Positions 24,801 to 34,132 are shown, counted from the first letter of the stretch. The stretch is 64,000 bases of DNA from Allolobophora icterica (GCA_963556255.1 OY744605.1:34551603-34615602); one strand, 5' to 3'. Translations and numbers: made by a program. The notes: generated by a model not told the origin, from the sequence alone.

Positions 24801-25745
24801 GATTCAAATGGAGGACAAGTAGGAAGAAGAGAAGTACGGAGATAGATGGAGTAGGAGAAAGATGTGTAGAAGGAGAAGAATACAGAATAGGTGCAAAGTG
24901 ATAACATGAAGTGAAGAACTAGGATAGCAGGAGTGAGAGTATGAATCTGGAGAAACAGCAAGAAGCAGGCAGAATTATTCATAACAGATTTTGCAACCAG
25001 AAGAAATGCCATATTTCTTTCAACTTTGCAACCTTGGGTATACTTAATTAAATTTGTCATAAGTAACATGCACAATTTGAAACAATTGGCAATCAGTGCT
25101 TACCAAAGATAAAAACAGAAGATTAAAAGTCCCGATCAGGTGACAGCTGCCAGACTACACATAACAAAGATTCAATATATTGTCAATCCTGGTACCAAAA
25201 AGCAAAAAGTGTCACCCATTGTCAATGTTCGCAATTGGGTGGGATAACTGCACATTCTACTTGAAAGAATATATGTGAGTTTGATCAAAATAAAACTTCT
25301 TTACAAATGTTCACTGATAGGATACTAACTACACAACGGCAAAATTGGTTTCTGTTCTCTAAAACAGCTGCACAATAGTAATAAAATTTTACAAGTTCAA
25401 TCATGTGACTGTACTTCAAGGTTACAGTAACTCAAACATTGAGCATAATTCATTTTCATTAACAACCATGCTTCCTGATCAATAATTTATTGGTCACACA
25501 ATAATATGACCTACATCATTCTGTGCAACAGTTCATATGGAATTTATATAAATGACTGTTATTTTACCAATAATCAAATAACTGCAAAAACAGTATGCTA
25601 CCTGTGATGGGTCATCAGCATAATATTCCAGTTGGCTGTTAGCTTTATTCAGTTGAAAGAATCTTCGTGTAAAGTTTTCACTGCCCTCAACTTCTTCAAT
25701 TGACAGGAAACCAGTGAAACGTTTGGATGAACGTGAATAAGGCAT
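16129..25745 (-). CDS. PLEKHA1/2: Tandem PH-domain protein, PLEKHA1/2 (TAPP)-like, nine exons
   Basis: This spliced gene is assembled by eye from minus-strand exons 25602-25745, 25104-25154, 24225-24270, 23202-23299, 21677-21793, 21046-21114, 20978-21009, 17394-17457 and 16129-16203. All have AG/GT borders and matching phases. The ~232 codons encode two pleckstrin-homology domains. PH1 (residues ~10-118) begins MPY..RFTGFLSIEEVEGSEN, as in TAPP proteins, and ends with the Trp helix (SSWIKAIG). PH2 (~150-230) begins SGYCIKQG, carries the basic loop KRKNWKRRYFVLD, and ends ESWVNAINRRAG. In vertebrate TAPPs the second PH domain binds PI(3,4)P2 at the plasma membrane, and the K..K.R signature is present here. 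The start is the ATG whose MPY context matches the family. The PH2 strand after EPQWLHL looks short, so a small exon in 17458-20977 may be missing. The C-terminal tail is unresolved. Confidence 0.85.
17012..17069. repeat. 29-bp tandem duplication
   Basis: Two adjacent copies of CTAAAATTKTATTTTTGTGA followed by ACCGTTCTG, differing at one base, in the intron between exons 8 and 9. Confidence 0.9.
17394..17457 (-). CDS. PLEKHA1/2: PLEKHA-like exon 8
   Basis: 64 nt between TGTTTTAG and GTAAAT, encoding HKHNVFEVVTPQRVFYIQ. This aligns with the NLFEIVT..RTFYVQ strands of PH2. It is separated from exon 7 by a 3.5-kb intron containing three MITEs. Confidence 0.88.
17845..18269. mobile_element. hAT-like MITE (425 bp), intronic
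   Basis: Perfect terminal inverted repeat TAGGGGTCCACCGGAAA. It is flanked by a perfect 8-bp duplication GTGTACAC (17837-17844 and 18270-18277). Further CCGGAAAC/CCGAGGC words lie near both ends; the interior is AT-rich. It sits in the 17458-20977 intron. Confidence 0.94.
18766..18802. repeat. (AT)n microsatellite
   Basis: Uninterrupted AT dinucleotides, intronic. Confidence 0.95.
18979..19272. mobile_element. hAT-like MITE, family 2 copy B (294 bp), intronic
   Basis: Ends CACGCCCTTAGCCAG and (reverse complement) CAGGCCCTTAGCCAG. Flanking 8-mers CTTTGATC and CTTCGAAC agree at 6 of 8. The body is homologous to 14705-14984. Confidence 0.82.
19799..20607. mobile_element. Terminal-inverted-repeat element with TA target (809 bp), intronic
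   Basis: Inverted termini TGTGACCCATCTGC, then A or G, then CAAAACCAGTC, extend ~35 bp with few mismatches. They are bordered by TA on both sides, as for Tc1/mariner-type insertion. No transposase frame is visible. It lies in the largest intron of the PLEKHA-like gene. Confidence 0.75.
20978..21009 (-). CDS. PLEKHA1/2: PLEKHA-like exon 7
   Basis: 32 nt encoding LDDEPQWLHL plus two bases, aligning with the ELEKEP..VIPL strand. The acceptor is AAAG; a CAG four bases upstream would give an in-frame stop. Phase 2 at its end matches exon 8. Confidence 0.65.
21046..21114 (-). CDS. PLEKHA1/2: PLEKHA-like exon 6 (PH2 phosphoinositide loop)
   Basis: 23 codons, phase 0, between TTTGCACAG and GTTAGT, encoding RKNWKRRYFVLDSYGLAYY. 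The KxxKxR-type basic motif is the ligand-contacting loop in PI(3,4)P2-binding PH domains. Confidence 0.9.
21677..21793 (-). CDS. PLEKHA1/2: PLEKHA-like exon 5 (linker and start of PH2)
   Basis: 39 codons between an ACCGTAG acceptor and a GTAATG donor: a Ser-rich linker followed by NKSGYCIKQGLK, the first strand of PH2. Direct joining from exon 4 keeps the frame, but extra linker exons in the 1.4-kb intron cannot be excluded. Confidence 0.82.
22753..22830 (-). mobile_element. Truncated SINE, family D, intronic
   Basis: CCTCGGCATATGAGGG, then GGTGGCCA, then CACCGTCTCATTTTCTC, then GACAGTGT match the body of the SINE at 12575-12783. The tRNA-like head is missing. Confidence 0.7.
23202..23299 (-). 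CDS. PLEKHA1/2: PLEKHA-like exon 4 (end of PH1)
   Basis: 98 nt between TATAG and GTAAGT. Two bases complete a Tyr codon, then the exon encodes ITLCGQKHFLSAAN and the C-terminal PH helix DRSSWIKAIGDSF with its conserved Trp. Confidence 0.85.
24225..24270 (-). CDS. PLEKHA1/2: PLEKHA-like exon 3
   Basis: 46 nt between TTTTTAG and GTAAGT, encoding VEESSRIRPNIPHGF plus one base. It starts in phase 0 and ends in phase 1, matching the next exon. The RP motif aligns with the LRPK segment of TAPP PH1. Confidence 0.8.
25104..25154 (-). CDS. PLEKHA1/2: PLEKHA-like exon 2
   Basis: Seventeen codons between a GTGTAG acceptor and a GTAAGC donor. They encode SGSCHLIGTFNLLFLSL, which aligns with the PSGSS..GAI.L.YIS strand of TAPP PH1. 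Phase 0 at both ends. Confidence 0.8.
25602..25745 (-). CDS. PLEKHA1/2: PLEKHA-like exon 1 (start codon, PH1 N-terminal half)
   Basis: This exon has 48 codons from ATG (25743-25745) to the donor CAG|GTAGCA, ending in phase 0. It contains GFLSIEEVEGSENFTRRFF, the first strands of PH1. An in-frame upstream ATG at 25791-25793 exists, but family comparison favours the internal one. A partial copy lies at 28289-28358. Confidence 0.88.
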
Positions 25746-26966
25746 TTTCCAGTGTTTAGTGCAGCAGGGCAGACTTGATATGGCACATTGCACTTAGATA
25801 TTTCCAGAAGCACAACCATTTAACACTGATATTAGATTACAGAGCTGCTTCAGTGATATTCTGAAAGAATGAATTAAAATGCAAATAAGACACAGTTTAA
25901 AAAATATTCACAGATTTAATATATTCCAGAATTCTGAGGTTGGACTTATTAAATGTAATTCAACACCTGGAGCTGCCAAATTCATACGGAATACGGACTT
26001 TCACCACGTCACGAACTTACACAAACTGAACACGCTTGAACAGTTCATACAAGAAACTTAAACCAAGATACAGCACTACAAAAGTTGCAGTGTTGCAACA
26101 CAGCCTAATGCACGTAAAATTAATCTGACAGAGTTTTAAAATCCTCTTCACTTCACTTAAAATTGCACTGCTACATAATTTTTAACTCACTTGTAACATT
26201 TCTTCATAAAATTGATTTACCGTTCTTCTTATTTAGCAGTGCTCATTACTTATCTGCAGCATTCAATGAGCATATTCACAAAAGGGTCACAGGACTCCTA
26301 GACCTACAGAATAGCAAGGATACAGCCGATCACTGCGTCAGCAATGCTGGTCATTTCTTCAATAAAATTGAGAAATTGTGAAAGAGCAAGTTTATAACTA
26401 AATTCTATGTTTCAGACTAGCATTTTTGTGAAAAATATAATTCTTTCTATACACTGTATGTATATATAAATCGATAATGAAAGCATACATACAGAAATAC
26501 ACACATGCATCCATAAATATTGATAGCAAATAAGTTTCTTGCCCTGCGATGAAATGCGCTCTGGTTAGGAATTGTTAGTGCGCCATGGTTAGGAATTGTT
26601 AGTGACTTCATTTTCCCAAGCTAGTCATTATGATGGTGAATGGCCATCCCTTGCCTTCCCCAATTAATCCATGACACAGAAAGAGTGCAGTTAATGTACC
26701 TAACTTACAGCCATTTTCGGCAGAGGGCACTACTGGAACATAAATTTTAAGTCTTTCTGTAGCTTGTGGAAACAAGTTAGTCCAGTACCTTCATACACTA
26801 AAACAGCGACATCGTGGTTCTTCGTTAATTGAGACAATCCTCTGTAACAGTTTTTCACTAAAAGCTCAATACTAAGAGCTCAATCAAAACGAAATCAATT
26901 AGTTGGTACGCTTCCGATTCAGAATCCAAAGGTCAGACATGTGTAGCTGTAGAAACGCCTTGGTTG
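25746..26966. other. Upstream region of PLEKHA-like gene
   Basis: It should contain the 5' UTR and promoter of the minus-strand gene, but no clear TATA box, initiator or upstream exon is seen. A 22-bp tandem duplication (GGTTAGGAATTGTTAGTGCG type) lies at about 26557-26601. A diverged SINE-D remnant lies at 26603-26710. Confidence 0.4.
26603..26710 (-). mobile_element. Diverged SINE-D remnant
   Basis: Weak match to the body of the family D SINE (GGTGAATGGCCATCCCTTGC and a following CAGTTAATGT). No tRNA-like head is present. Confidence 0.4.
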
Positions 26967-28231
26967 GGGGCACGGGTAAAATGCTGATTTGCTGATTGGC
27001 AAGGGGTAAAATGCTGATTGGAAAAATGCTGATTGGTCATGCTGATTGGTGGGTAAATGCTGATTGGAAAAATGCTGATTGGCCATGCTGTTTGGTGGGT
27101 AAAATGCTGTTAAAAATGCTTATTGTAACAAAAAAATGTAACAAATGGGTCTTTATTATTATGACTATTAGTAATCAATTATACCGATTGGTGTGTAAAA
27201 TGCTGTTATGAGAATAGGGATTGTTTTCTACTAAATATACAAAAGTTAATTTAAGGTATTTAGTAACATCTAATTACCAATTAACTTTTATATGCAAATA
27301 TCACAAATGTACTTTTTCTTTCTGTTAGAAACACTAACACAAACATTGTGATACCATCACACTCGATCCAATGATTATTTTTACTTTTTAAGTTTTGTGT
27401 TTTTTGACCGATAGACTTCCATTGCTGATCCATTTTCTGATGATTCGATTGACCGAAGTACTGATGGTTGTATCCAAGTGTAGTTTCTTGTCGTTGCTTT
27501 TGCATTTCCATGAGGAAAATCAGCTGCGACTTGATTATCACCGTTGTAGTTGATGACAACACAATTTGGACAATCCTTTCGAAAATACGCTGATTTGGTG
27601 AAGCACTTGCTTCATAACTTGGGACCGTCGTATATCTGGAAATACATTTTGTCGCATAGACCACTGCCACATTTTCTTTCTTTTGCTGATCCACAAAAAT
27701 GCCTATATCCATCAACTTTCCAATCATCCTTCTTAAAATCTTCTGACCACGAATAATGAAGAATTGATCCTCCCGTTGGTCGATAAACAACTGCATTTAC
27801 TGATTGACTACTAAAACACTCGTAGATATCATTCATGACTGCAATTATTCCAATCCAATGTATGTGAACTCTCCAGAAGTCAAACTAATAATAAGCTACA
27901 CAATTATATAGGGGGTATTTATAGTGTTTTAAAAGTTTGTTGCTTTCAATAAGCATTTTTTGTTAATTAAAACAATATTGAAAACAACAAGGTGTGTTTG
28001 CCTCTGTGATCACTAGTTGCCTGGATTTCACGTAGCATATGTTAATTAAGACAATATTGAAAACAACAAAGTGTATTGATTTCAATTAGATTTCAATCAG
28101 CATTTTACCCTCTGATTTGCTGATTTGGCTGTTAGGTAAAATGCTGATCAATCAGCACTTTCAAATCAGCATTTTACCCCTTGCCAAGCAGCAAATCAGC
28201 AATCAGCAAATCAGCATTTTACCTCTGCTCC
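26967..28231. mobile_element. TIR element with subterminal repeats (1.27 kb)
   Basis: Both termini carry GGTAAAATGCTGATTTGCTG (26975 onward; complement ending 28223), a perfect 23-bp inverted repeat preceded by a looser GGRGCA end. Flanking direct repeats TTGGTTGG (26960-26967 and 28232-28239) give a 7-8-bp target duplication. AATGCTGATTGG words are repeated many times inside the left end and in inverted form inside the right end. The interior carries one small minus-strand ORF. The duplication length and GG start fit MULE or hAT. No transposase is seen, so it is probably non-autonomous. Confidence 0.88.
27381..27836 (-). pseudogene. CG-1-like DNA-binding domain ORF with in-frame TGA
   Basis: From ATG (27834-27836) the frame reads 74 codons, meets TGA at 27612-27614, and then stays open in the same frame to TAA at 27381-27383. 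The pattern is RPTGGSILHYSW, then KKDDWKVDGYRH, then a Cys-containing stretch (KCGSGLC), then FRKDCPNCVVINYNGD. It follows the order of the CG-1 domain of CAMTA transcription factors (P..GS..LY/H, ..DGY.W, F.RR.Y......VLVHY). The frame is complete within the transposon and is not related to the neighbouring host gene. It may be a transposon-borne DNA-binding protein, here broken or read through. The CG-1 assignment is inference from pattern alone. Confidence 0.5.
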
Positions 28232-28288
28232 TTGGTTGGTGTTTACAGTGGAATAGATAGCGTACACCTGTGGAATAGATAGCGTACA

Positions 28289-28358
28289 CCTGTGATGGGT
28301 CATCAGCATAATATTCCAGTTGGCTGTTAGCCTGTTAGCTTTATTCAGTGGAAAGAAT
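28289..28358 (-). pseudogene. Partial duplicate of PLEKHA-like exon 1
   Basis: Seventy bases match the 3' half of exon 1 (25601-25662), up to and including the splice-donor GT. They carry an 8-bp internal duplication (CCTGTTAG), which shifts the frame. Two 22-bp copies of GTGGAATAGATAGCGTACAC-type sequence precede it at 28247-28290. Confidence 0.85.
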
Positions 28359-28771
28359 GGTTGGGTATGGAATTTTTAAGTGTTGTTAAGTTTCAAGAGA
28401 AAGGCACGGGCTGAAACCGCAATATAAACCAACGAAATAAAGTATTGCTAGCAAAACGCTTACCTTATAATCATAAAAAAGACTGACTCTGGATATGTCT
28501 ATTTTCAGAATGTTAAAACGTCAAGTATTATAAACGCGGAAATCAAAAAGTTTAAACGACTAAACAGAGATCACATATTGAATTCCTCAGTTGATGACGC
28601 AATTAAATCAACGCTATATATAGATTCCTTGACCAACCAGATGAACTATACCTATTCTTAGCTATCCAGTGATCTCTTTTAATATAGTTACTGTAGCGCA
28701 TTTATACCTACAAGCCATAGCCAGCATTTCCATGGGCATTAGATGAGATCCACATGGGCTTTATAAAGCCT

Positions 28772-29077
28772 TTATTCATTCATTCATTCATTTGAAGATT
28801 TATATAGCGCCCGTTCAAGGGAACTACTCAGAGGCGCTCCCGAAACCAGCACGTTCAAATAAGACAGTTTTAAGATTTGCAAGAAATAGGCCAGAGCCTA
28901 GAGGTGACCCCAGGGCACATGCTGAGCTCTGAGGGAAGTCTATTCCAGACTACCGGACCCACCACCAAAAAAGCTCGACTTTGCGTAGTCGTGGAACGAG
29001 CAAATGGAACTAAAAGTATCCCTTTTCCCGCTGAGCGGAGGGAACGTCGGCCTTGGGTACCTGAAACTGTGCAATGA
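28772..29077 (-). mobile_element. 5'-truncated LINE 3' end, (GAAT)n tail
   Basis: Minus-strand reading gives a LINE-like C-terminus (antisense of 28940-29060, cognate to VGPT.WN.LP), then a 3' UTR with GGGAGCGCCTCTGAGTAGTT, then GGGCGCTATATAAATC, and a GAAT-repeat tail at 28773-28791. It is homologous to the 3' ends of the larger LINE in the 43-57 kb block and to the SINE at 42775. Confidence 0.75.
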
Positions 29078-29293
29078 CTCGCAGCGAGTCACATAATTAT
29101 GGGAATAGATTGGTCTTAAATGGGCTCCATATGCAGGCAGGTACGTATAATATACGGTGTAGGCTTATCTATTTGCTACCTGCCGACTATACTATGTGAA
29201 GGCTACGCGTCCATTTTGAAGAGAAGCATGTAGTTCATGAATGGCCAAAGAAGAGATACGTGTAGTTTTCTGAGTGGAAATTTGTTGGAGCAA

Positions 29294-29365
29294 AAGTAAG
29301 TAAGTATTCTTTATTAAACCAGCTGCCAAACCGCACTCTGGTGTACAGTAAGCCTGCATCCAATC
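29294..29365 (-). mobile_element. LINE 3' end with (TTAC)n tail
   Basis: Minus-strand reading: GTACACCAGAGTGCGGTTTG, then CAGCTGGTTTAATAAAGAAT, then TACTTACTTACT. The same 3' end recurs on the plus strand at 34058-34132. An AATAAA signal lies just before the tail. Confidence 0.65.
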
Positions 29366-30075
29366 CATTTAACGTAATTAAATGTCAATGAGAATACAGC
29401 ATTATAATCATGAAAGTTTTTCAAACCAAAATTCATCGTGTTCATGGATGGAGAATGTCCCTCTCTTGCTTTGCTCCATCTTAACCGAACAAGATTGATA
29501 CTGTCTCGCACACAAAATCAAGATTGTCTATAAAGCTATATTTTGCCTCAATTGGACAAAAGGCGGATCATTTGACATTTGCCCAGCACAGAAGGGTAAG
29601 AAATGTAAAAGGTCAAAATACCTGATCGATCGAGCAGTCTTTGGAGTCAGAAACTCGAATATAATGTGGCGAACTTGCACTTCCCTGTACCTCACTTCTT
29701 AAGTCAGTGTGGCGAAACTGCGCCCTTCACTATCTCACTTCTTGGGTTAGTGTGGCGGAAATGCTACTCCTCTCTCGCCGGGGTATATCTCTATACCGTA
29801 TACTTCCAAGGCCAGCCGAGTGGTTAAGAAGGCCCTGGACGTATGTGCGTAGATAAGGCCTCCGATGTCGTCGAAGGACTTCACGAGTTACCCGCAACTG
29901 ATCGACAGCAAATCATAAGACCGAATTACGATTGAAGACTTGTATTATATCCACGATAATCAACGCAATAATCGATATTTCCAATTGAAACAGAAACACT
30001 AGTCGTGACTAGAAATTATATCCATATATTCCACAGAACGATCGCTTTACAACTCGTAATACGCAATCAAATACC
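29366..30075. other. No gene recognised; tRNA-like box A at 29810
   Basis: The tract GGCCAGCCGAGTGGTTAAGA resembles the D-arm/box A of a tRNA-Ser/Leu type sequence, but no paired T-arm is found at tRNA spacing. Nothing else recognised. Confidence 0.35.
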
Positions 30076-32122
30076 CAGGGCCGGCGCCAGAGTATTTGGC
30101 GCCCTAGGCGAACCTGTCGCACTGCGCCCCCACGTACTAAGTGGGATAACTAATTAATATTAAATTAACTAAGTTAATATAACCTTCACACAGGAATGCA
30201 ACTGAATGTTGCATCTTTAATTTAGTACAATCGATTCGTGGTTCATTATAATCACCTACGAATCGTTAGGCCTATTACTTCTAAATTTAAAAAAATATGA
30301 CACTTGATAATTTCTAAATTTAAAAGTTCTCCATAATTATTATAGTCTGAAAACTGCATAAGCTATGCAGCCTATGCTGTATGGTCTAGCTGCAGCACGT
30401 TAAATGGGAATTTAAAACGTAAATATTAAATAATGAGACAGTGCATTATAATTGTCGTTTGAACACTTTGGAACTCCTACGGCTATACGTGTACTAAGTC
30501 CTAGTCCTACCTACGTACGATTAAGTCTATACATACATGGGCGTCCGCAGGAATTTTTCTGGGTGGGCAAACTTTTAAATAGGGCCTAGTTGTCACAGGG
30601 AGTAAATAGGGTGTCGAAAGCAACCGATCACTGCATCTTCGACGCTCGCTCCCTCTGCGCTGGCTCCCTCTCGATCCTCTGGCGCGGATTCCAACATGCG
30701 AAAAAATTCACAGACATTCATTGTCGAAAACTATTATGACAACTAAATTTTATACGACTGAAATCTGACCTTATTCTTCAAATAACAATTGCAATCGTCT
30801 GGGTTCTTGTCCAAATTGATTTATTACTCTATCTATGAATCCCTCTTTGTTGTCCGAAACTTTTTTTCGATGTACACTCATAATACAGAGACCTGATAAA
30901 CGGTCGTCACTTGTCGTTGAACGAATCCATGTTTTGACCCGCCTTCTATGGTGCATATAATATTATATGTTGTTCAAATTAAACTTTTACTAAGTTCGTG
31001 TTAATGCAGCCAATCGACCCATATTATTCTACATTATAATTTTATCAGTACTGCATACTTTCTATAGACTATACTATACTGCAGGTTTAGTTAACAGTCA
31101 CTGGGCAAGCACTGGGCTACAAAGCGTAGTAGGCCTAGTAGAAGTTTCAGTTTAACGAACCGTGTGACAACAGTGATCAATAGATTCGCATTCCTCCTTC
31201 ATCCAGGCTTAGGACTGTTTCCGAAGGGGGTATATTTAAAAAGTCTGACAGAAAGTGTATTAGCTGGCATCTAAGGGAAGAAGCTGATTACTTAGTCAGA
31301 AACTGTCGCTCCAGCCAGTGTCAATTTATATTTACATATTATAATTATATATTTGTGTGTATAGGCTATATATGCATATATATATATAACGTTCTGACTA
31401 CGCAGCGGTCGGCTAAAAACAACACGAGCCGGTGGTAAAGGGAATACGATACCAATTAGCCGACAGTCCGACACGGCTGAAGGCATAAATACAGTCTCGG
31501 GGTTTACAATATGAATCTCCATATTACCCAGAGAGAACTCTAGGCCTATACGTTAAATTTTCAAAGATATGCCTAAACAAAGACATAGGTCCAACTTGTA
31601 GAGCGTATATCGTATTTTAACGGTCGGTACACTACTCACGTTGAAAATCGTGTTGTAATAATCATAAAAACCAAAAAATCAAAATTTCTCTGCAAATATG
31701 CGCAAAATCCAGGGAGCGCGCCCTCTGCGGACGCCCATGAGTCTATACTCTATACAAACATATAAGGTCATTTCAATTTCTTTATCTTTAGCAAATGTAG
31801 AAACGAGTTCCATCAGTCTCCATCAATATCATGTTCAATTGATAACTCGTCTAACAAGACTTAGTCTTTCTTGCAGCATGGAGGTTCGCAAATTATGTTT
31901 TTTATCAACTGGAGCTTCGAGAAGCTTAATTCTGTCACCACTAGCCACAGAAATGTTGACGTTTCTTATTTTCGTGTAATTCATTTATTGATAAAGAAAA
32001 TGGTGGCAAACGGTGGCAATGTTTAAAAAATATTTCTTTATGCAGGCTAGCTTTTCTGCCGCCCCCAGATTTGTGCCGCCCTAGGCGGCCGCCTAGTTCG
32101 CCTAGTGGTTAAACCGGCCCTG
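30076..32122. mobile_element. hAT-like element (2.05 kb) hosting a nested element
   Basis: Termini CAGGGCCGG are inverted, with CTAGGCGAAC-type sequence just inside each end. It is flanked by a perfect 8-bp duplication CAAATACC (30068-30075 and 32123-32130). Without the nested 1.2-kb insert the element is about 830 bp and non-coding. Confidence 0.94.
30532..31739. mobile_element. Nested hAT-like element (1.21 kb)
   Basis: CATGGGCGTCCGCAG inverted termini; the left one has an extra CATA. Flanked by a perfect 8-bp duplication AGTCTATA (30524-30531 and 31740-31747). Short frames inside (30771-30956, 31292-31522) have no recognisable domain. Confidence 0.92.
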
Positions 32123-32362
32123 CAAATACCGCAAGAAATATCTCAACGACGACTAATCACCTGCTTCTATATCCACGTATACTCCAAAGATGCGCCACAG
32201 TCGGATTCGAACTGTCGCCGCTCGCAATTTCGGACTCTCTACTCTCTCACTGACTCTCTCTCTCTTCCGAGGACTGACGACGACTGCGCTTCTCTCGGCA
32301 ACTCACTGCGATCGACTGTCTGCCACTGTGTGATTCTGTCGCCTTTTATACTTTTCAGAGGG

Positions 32363-33160
32363 GCCCCAGTGCGCGAAACCCCCCCCCCTCCGGGAGTTCA
32401 TCGTAGGCCACCAGGTCGCATCGACCAAGTCCCCGGCGGGGCATCAGTGCCCCAGGGACAAGCAAAAGGCTAGAGGTCCCTGCTAGAATTGCGCGCCTCA
32501 GACGCTACCCCCCCTCCTTGAGTCCGTCAAGTACTAGGCCGCATCGGCCAAGTCTTCGGTGGAGGCATCAGTGCTTCAGGGACAAACAAAAGGCTATATG
32601 CCCCTGCTGGGATGCGCGCCTCAGACGCTACCCCTCCTTGAGTCCGTCAAAGCACTGGGCCGCATCGGCCAAGCCTTCGGCTGGGCATCAATGCCTCAGG
32701 GACGAGCAAGGCGTCGAAGTCCCCCTTAAAGTCATCGAAGGAACTAGGCCGCATCGGCCAAGTCTTCGGTGGAGGCATCAGTGCTTCAGGGACAAGCAAA
32801 AGGCTATAGGCCCCTGCTGGGATGCGCGCCTCAGACGCTACCCCCCTCCTTGAGTCCGTCAAGTACTAGGCCGCATCGGCCAAGTCTTCGGTGGAGGCAT
32901 CAGTGCTTCAGGGACAAGCAAAAGGCTATAGGCCCCTGCTGGGATGCGCGCCTCAGACGCTACCCCCCTCCTTGAGTCCGTCAAAGCACTGGGCCGCATC
33001 GGCCAAGTCTTCGGCCGGGCATCAGTGCCCCAGGGATACGCTAAAGAGCGTCGAGGTCCCCCTGAACTCATCGAAGGGACTAGGCCACATCGGCCAAGCC
33101 TTCGGCTGGGCATCAGCGCCCCAGGGAAACCCCAAAGGCGTCAAGACCCCCTTTCCCTTG
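32363..33160. repeat. GC-rich minisatellite, ~122/~90-bp units
   Basis: Seven diverged units start with GGCCGCATCGGCCAAGYCTT (near 32404, 32537, 32659, 32748, 32869, 32991, 33083). Two unit types alternate irregularly: a ~122-bp form ending CTCCTTGAGTCCGTCAA and a ~90-bp form containing GTCGAAGTCCCCCT-like sequence. Open frames on both strands are repeat translations. Confidence 0.9.
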
Positions 33161-33240
33161 AATTAGTTGAATTGAATTTTCACTGTATCAGGGTCAGCGA
33201 CGGAGGCCGGTCTTTCCCCCCCCCCCCAATTTCGCTACAA

Positions 33241-33799
33241 TAATATCAAGGCTACCTGAAATGTAGTCTTGTGTACAAATTACAATAATTAGTTTCACTT
33301 TGCACGGGTAGATAATGCAATGAAGTAGGGTTGGTGATATGGTATATGATAAGAGTTCGTATTTAGGAGTTTAGTTATATCAATCTCTTTATTTAGGAGT
33401 TTAAAGTAAGTATAGTAAGTATATTCTTTAATTATATCATAATCATTGCCATTGATTATGACTTGTAAGATTTGGTAGACCTATTATTAAGTGAGTTCAT
33501 AAAGAGCAAAGTAGTGCAGATAAAGATTTTAGAGTACTCTATAAGATCTTTTAAAAAGATTTCCGCTGTGCAACTGTGTAAAGGTAGGTCAGACGGACAG
33601 AGGTAAGCTTCAGTCTGTCATAAGTACTGACAGTCAAACCTTTGCACAAATGTGCCTTAAAGCCGACACTCATCTGTTTACGACGGTTCTGGGAAATCCT
33701 GGCCATGTCTTTCACGAGCCGTTGGCACATTCTCTCCGGCCCCGTTCTCATGACCGAGTTTTACCAATAGCTGATAATAACATGAAAAAAACTTTTGTA
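33241..33799. other. No gene recognised
   Basis: AT-rich. The open frame at 33551-33751 (-) has no identifiable motif. Confidence 0.35.
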
Positions 33800-34020
33800 T
33801 AATAATAATAATAATATTTATTCTTTAATTAAGCGCCTGCAAACGCACTGCGCTGTACATGTACATGTTATGCGATAAACCTTAACTACTAACAGAACAG
33901 ACAGCCTGCAATACACTTCGCAAATTGCAGCCTATAAAGCATGTCCGCCTATGGGACTCGATCTCTGTACCTCTCGCACTCTACGCCAGATGTTATCCAA
34001 TGCGCTATCGCCCCCCCTCC
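33800..34020 (-). mobile_element. tRNA-derived SINE (family C) with (ATT)n tail
   Basis: Minus-strand reading starts GGGGGGGCGATAGCGCATTG (box A-like). It continues to GAGATCGAGTCCC (box B-like), and ends CTTAATTAAAGAATAAATAT and ATT repeats at 33800-33817. The CTTAATTAAG junction and the ATT tail are shared with the SINEs at 46225-46492 and 52808-53113. Confidence 0.65.
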
Positions 34021-34049
34021 CATGTAGAATGCTCTATTCATATTGACTT

Positions 34050-34132
34050 GATGACAACTGTTTATGTTGTATGTACACCGCAGTGCGTCTTGCAGCCGGT
34101 AAAATAAAGAATATACTTACTTACTTACTTAC
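34050..34132 (+). mobile_element. LINE 3' end with (TTAC)n tail
   Basis: GTACACCGCAGTGCGTCTTG, then CAGCCGGTAAAATAAAGAAT, then ATACTTACTTACTTAC. It is the plus-strand counterpart of 29294-29365. AAATAAAG precedes the tail. Confidence 0.65.

Noticed and set aside
27281..27796. 171-codon minus-strand ORF overlapping the CG-1-like frame
   Set aside because: It is longer but lacks any conserved pattern. The alternative frame (27381-27836) contains the ordered GGS/DGY/VVINY motifs, so the longer ORF is a shadow.
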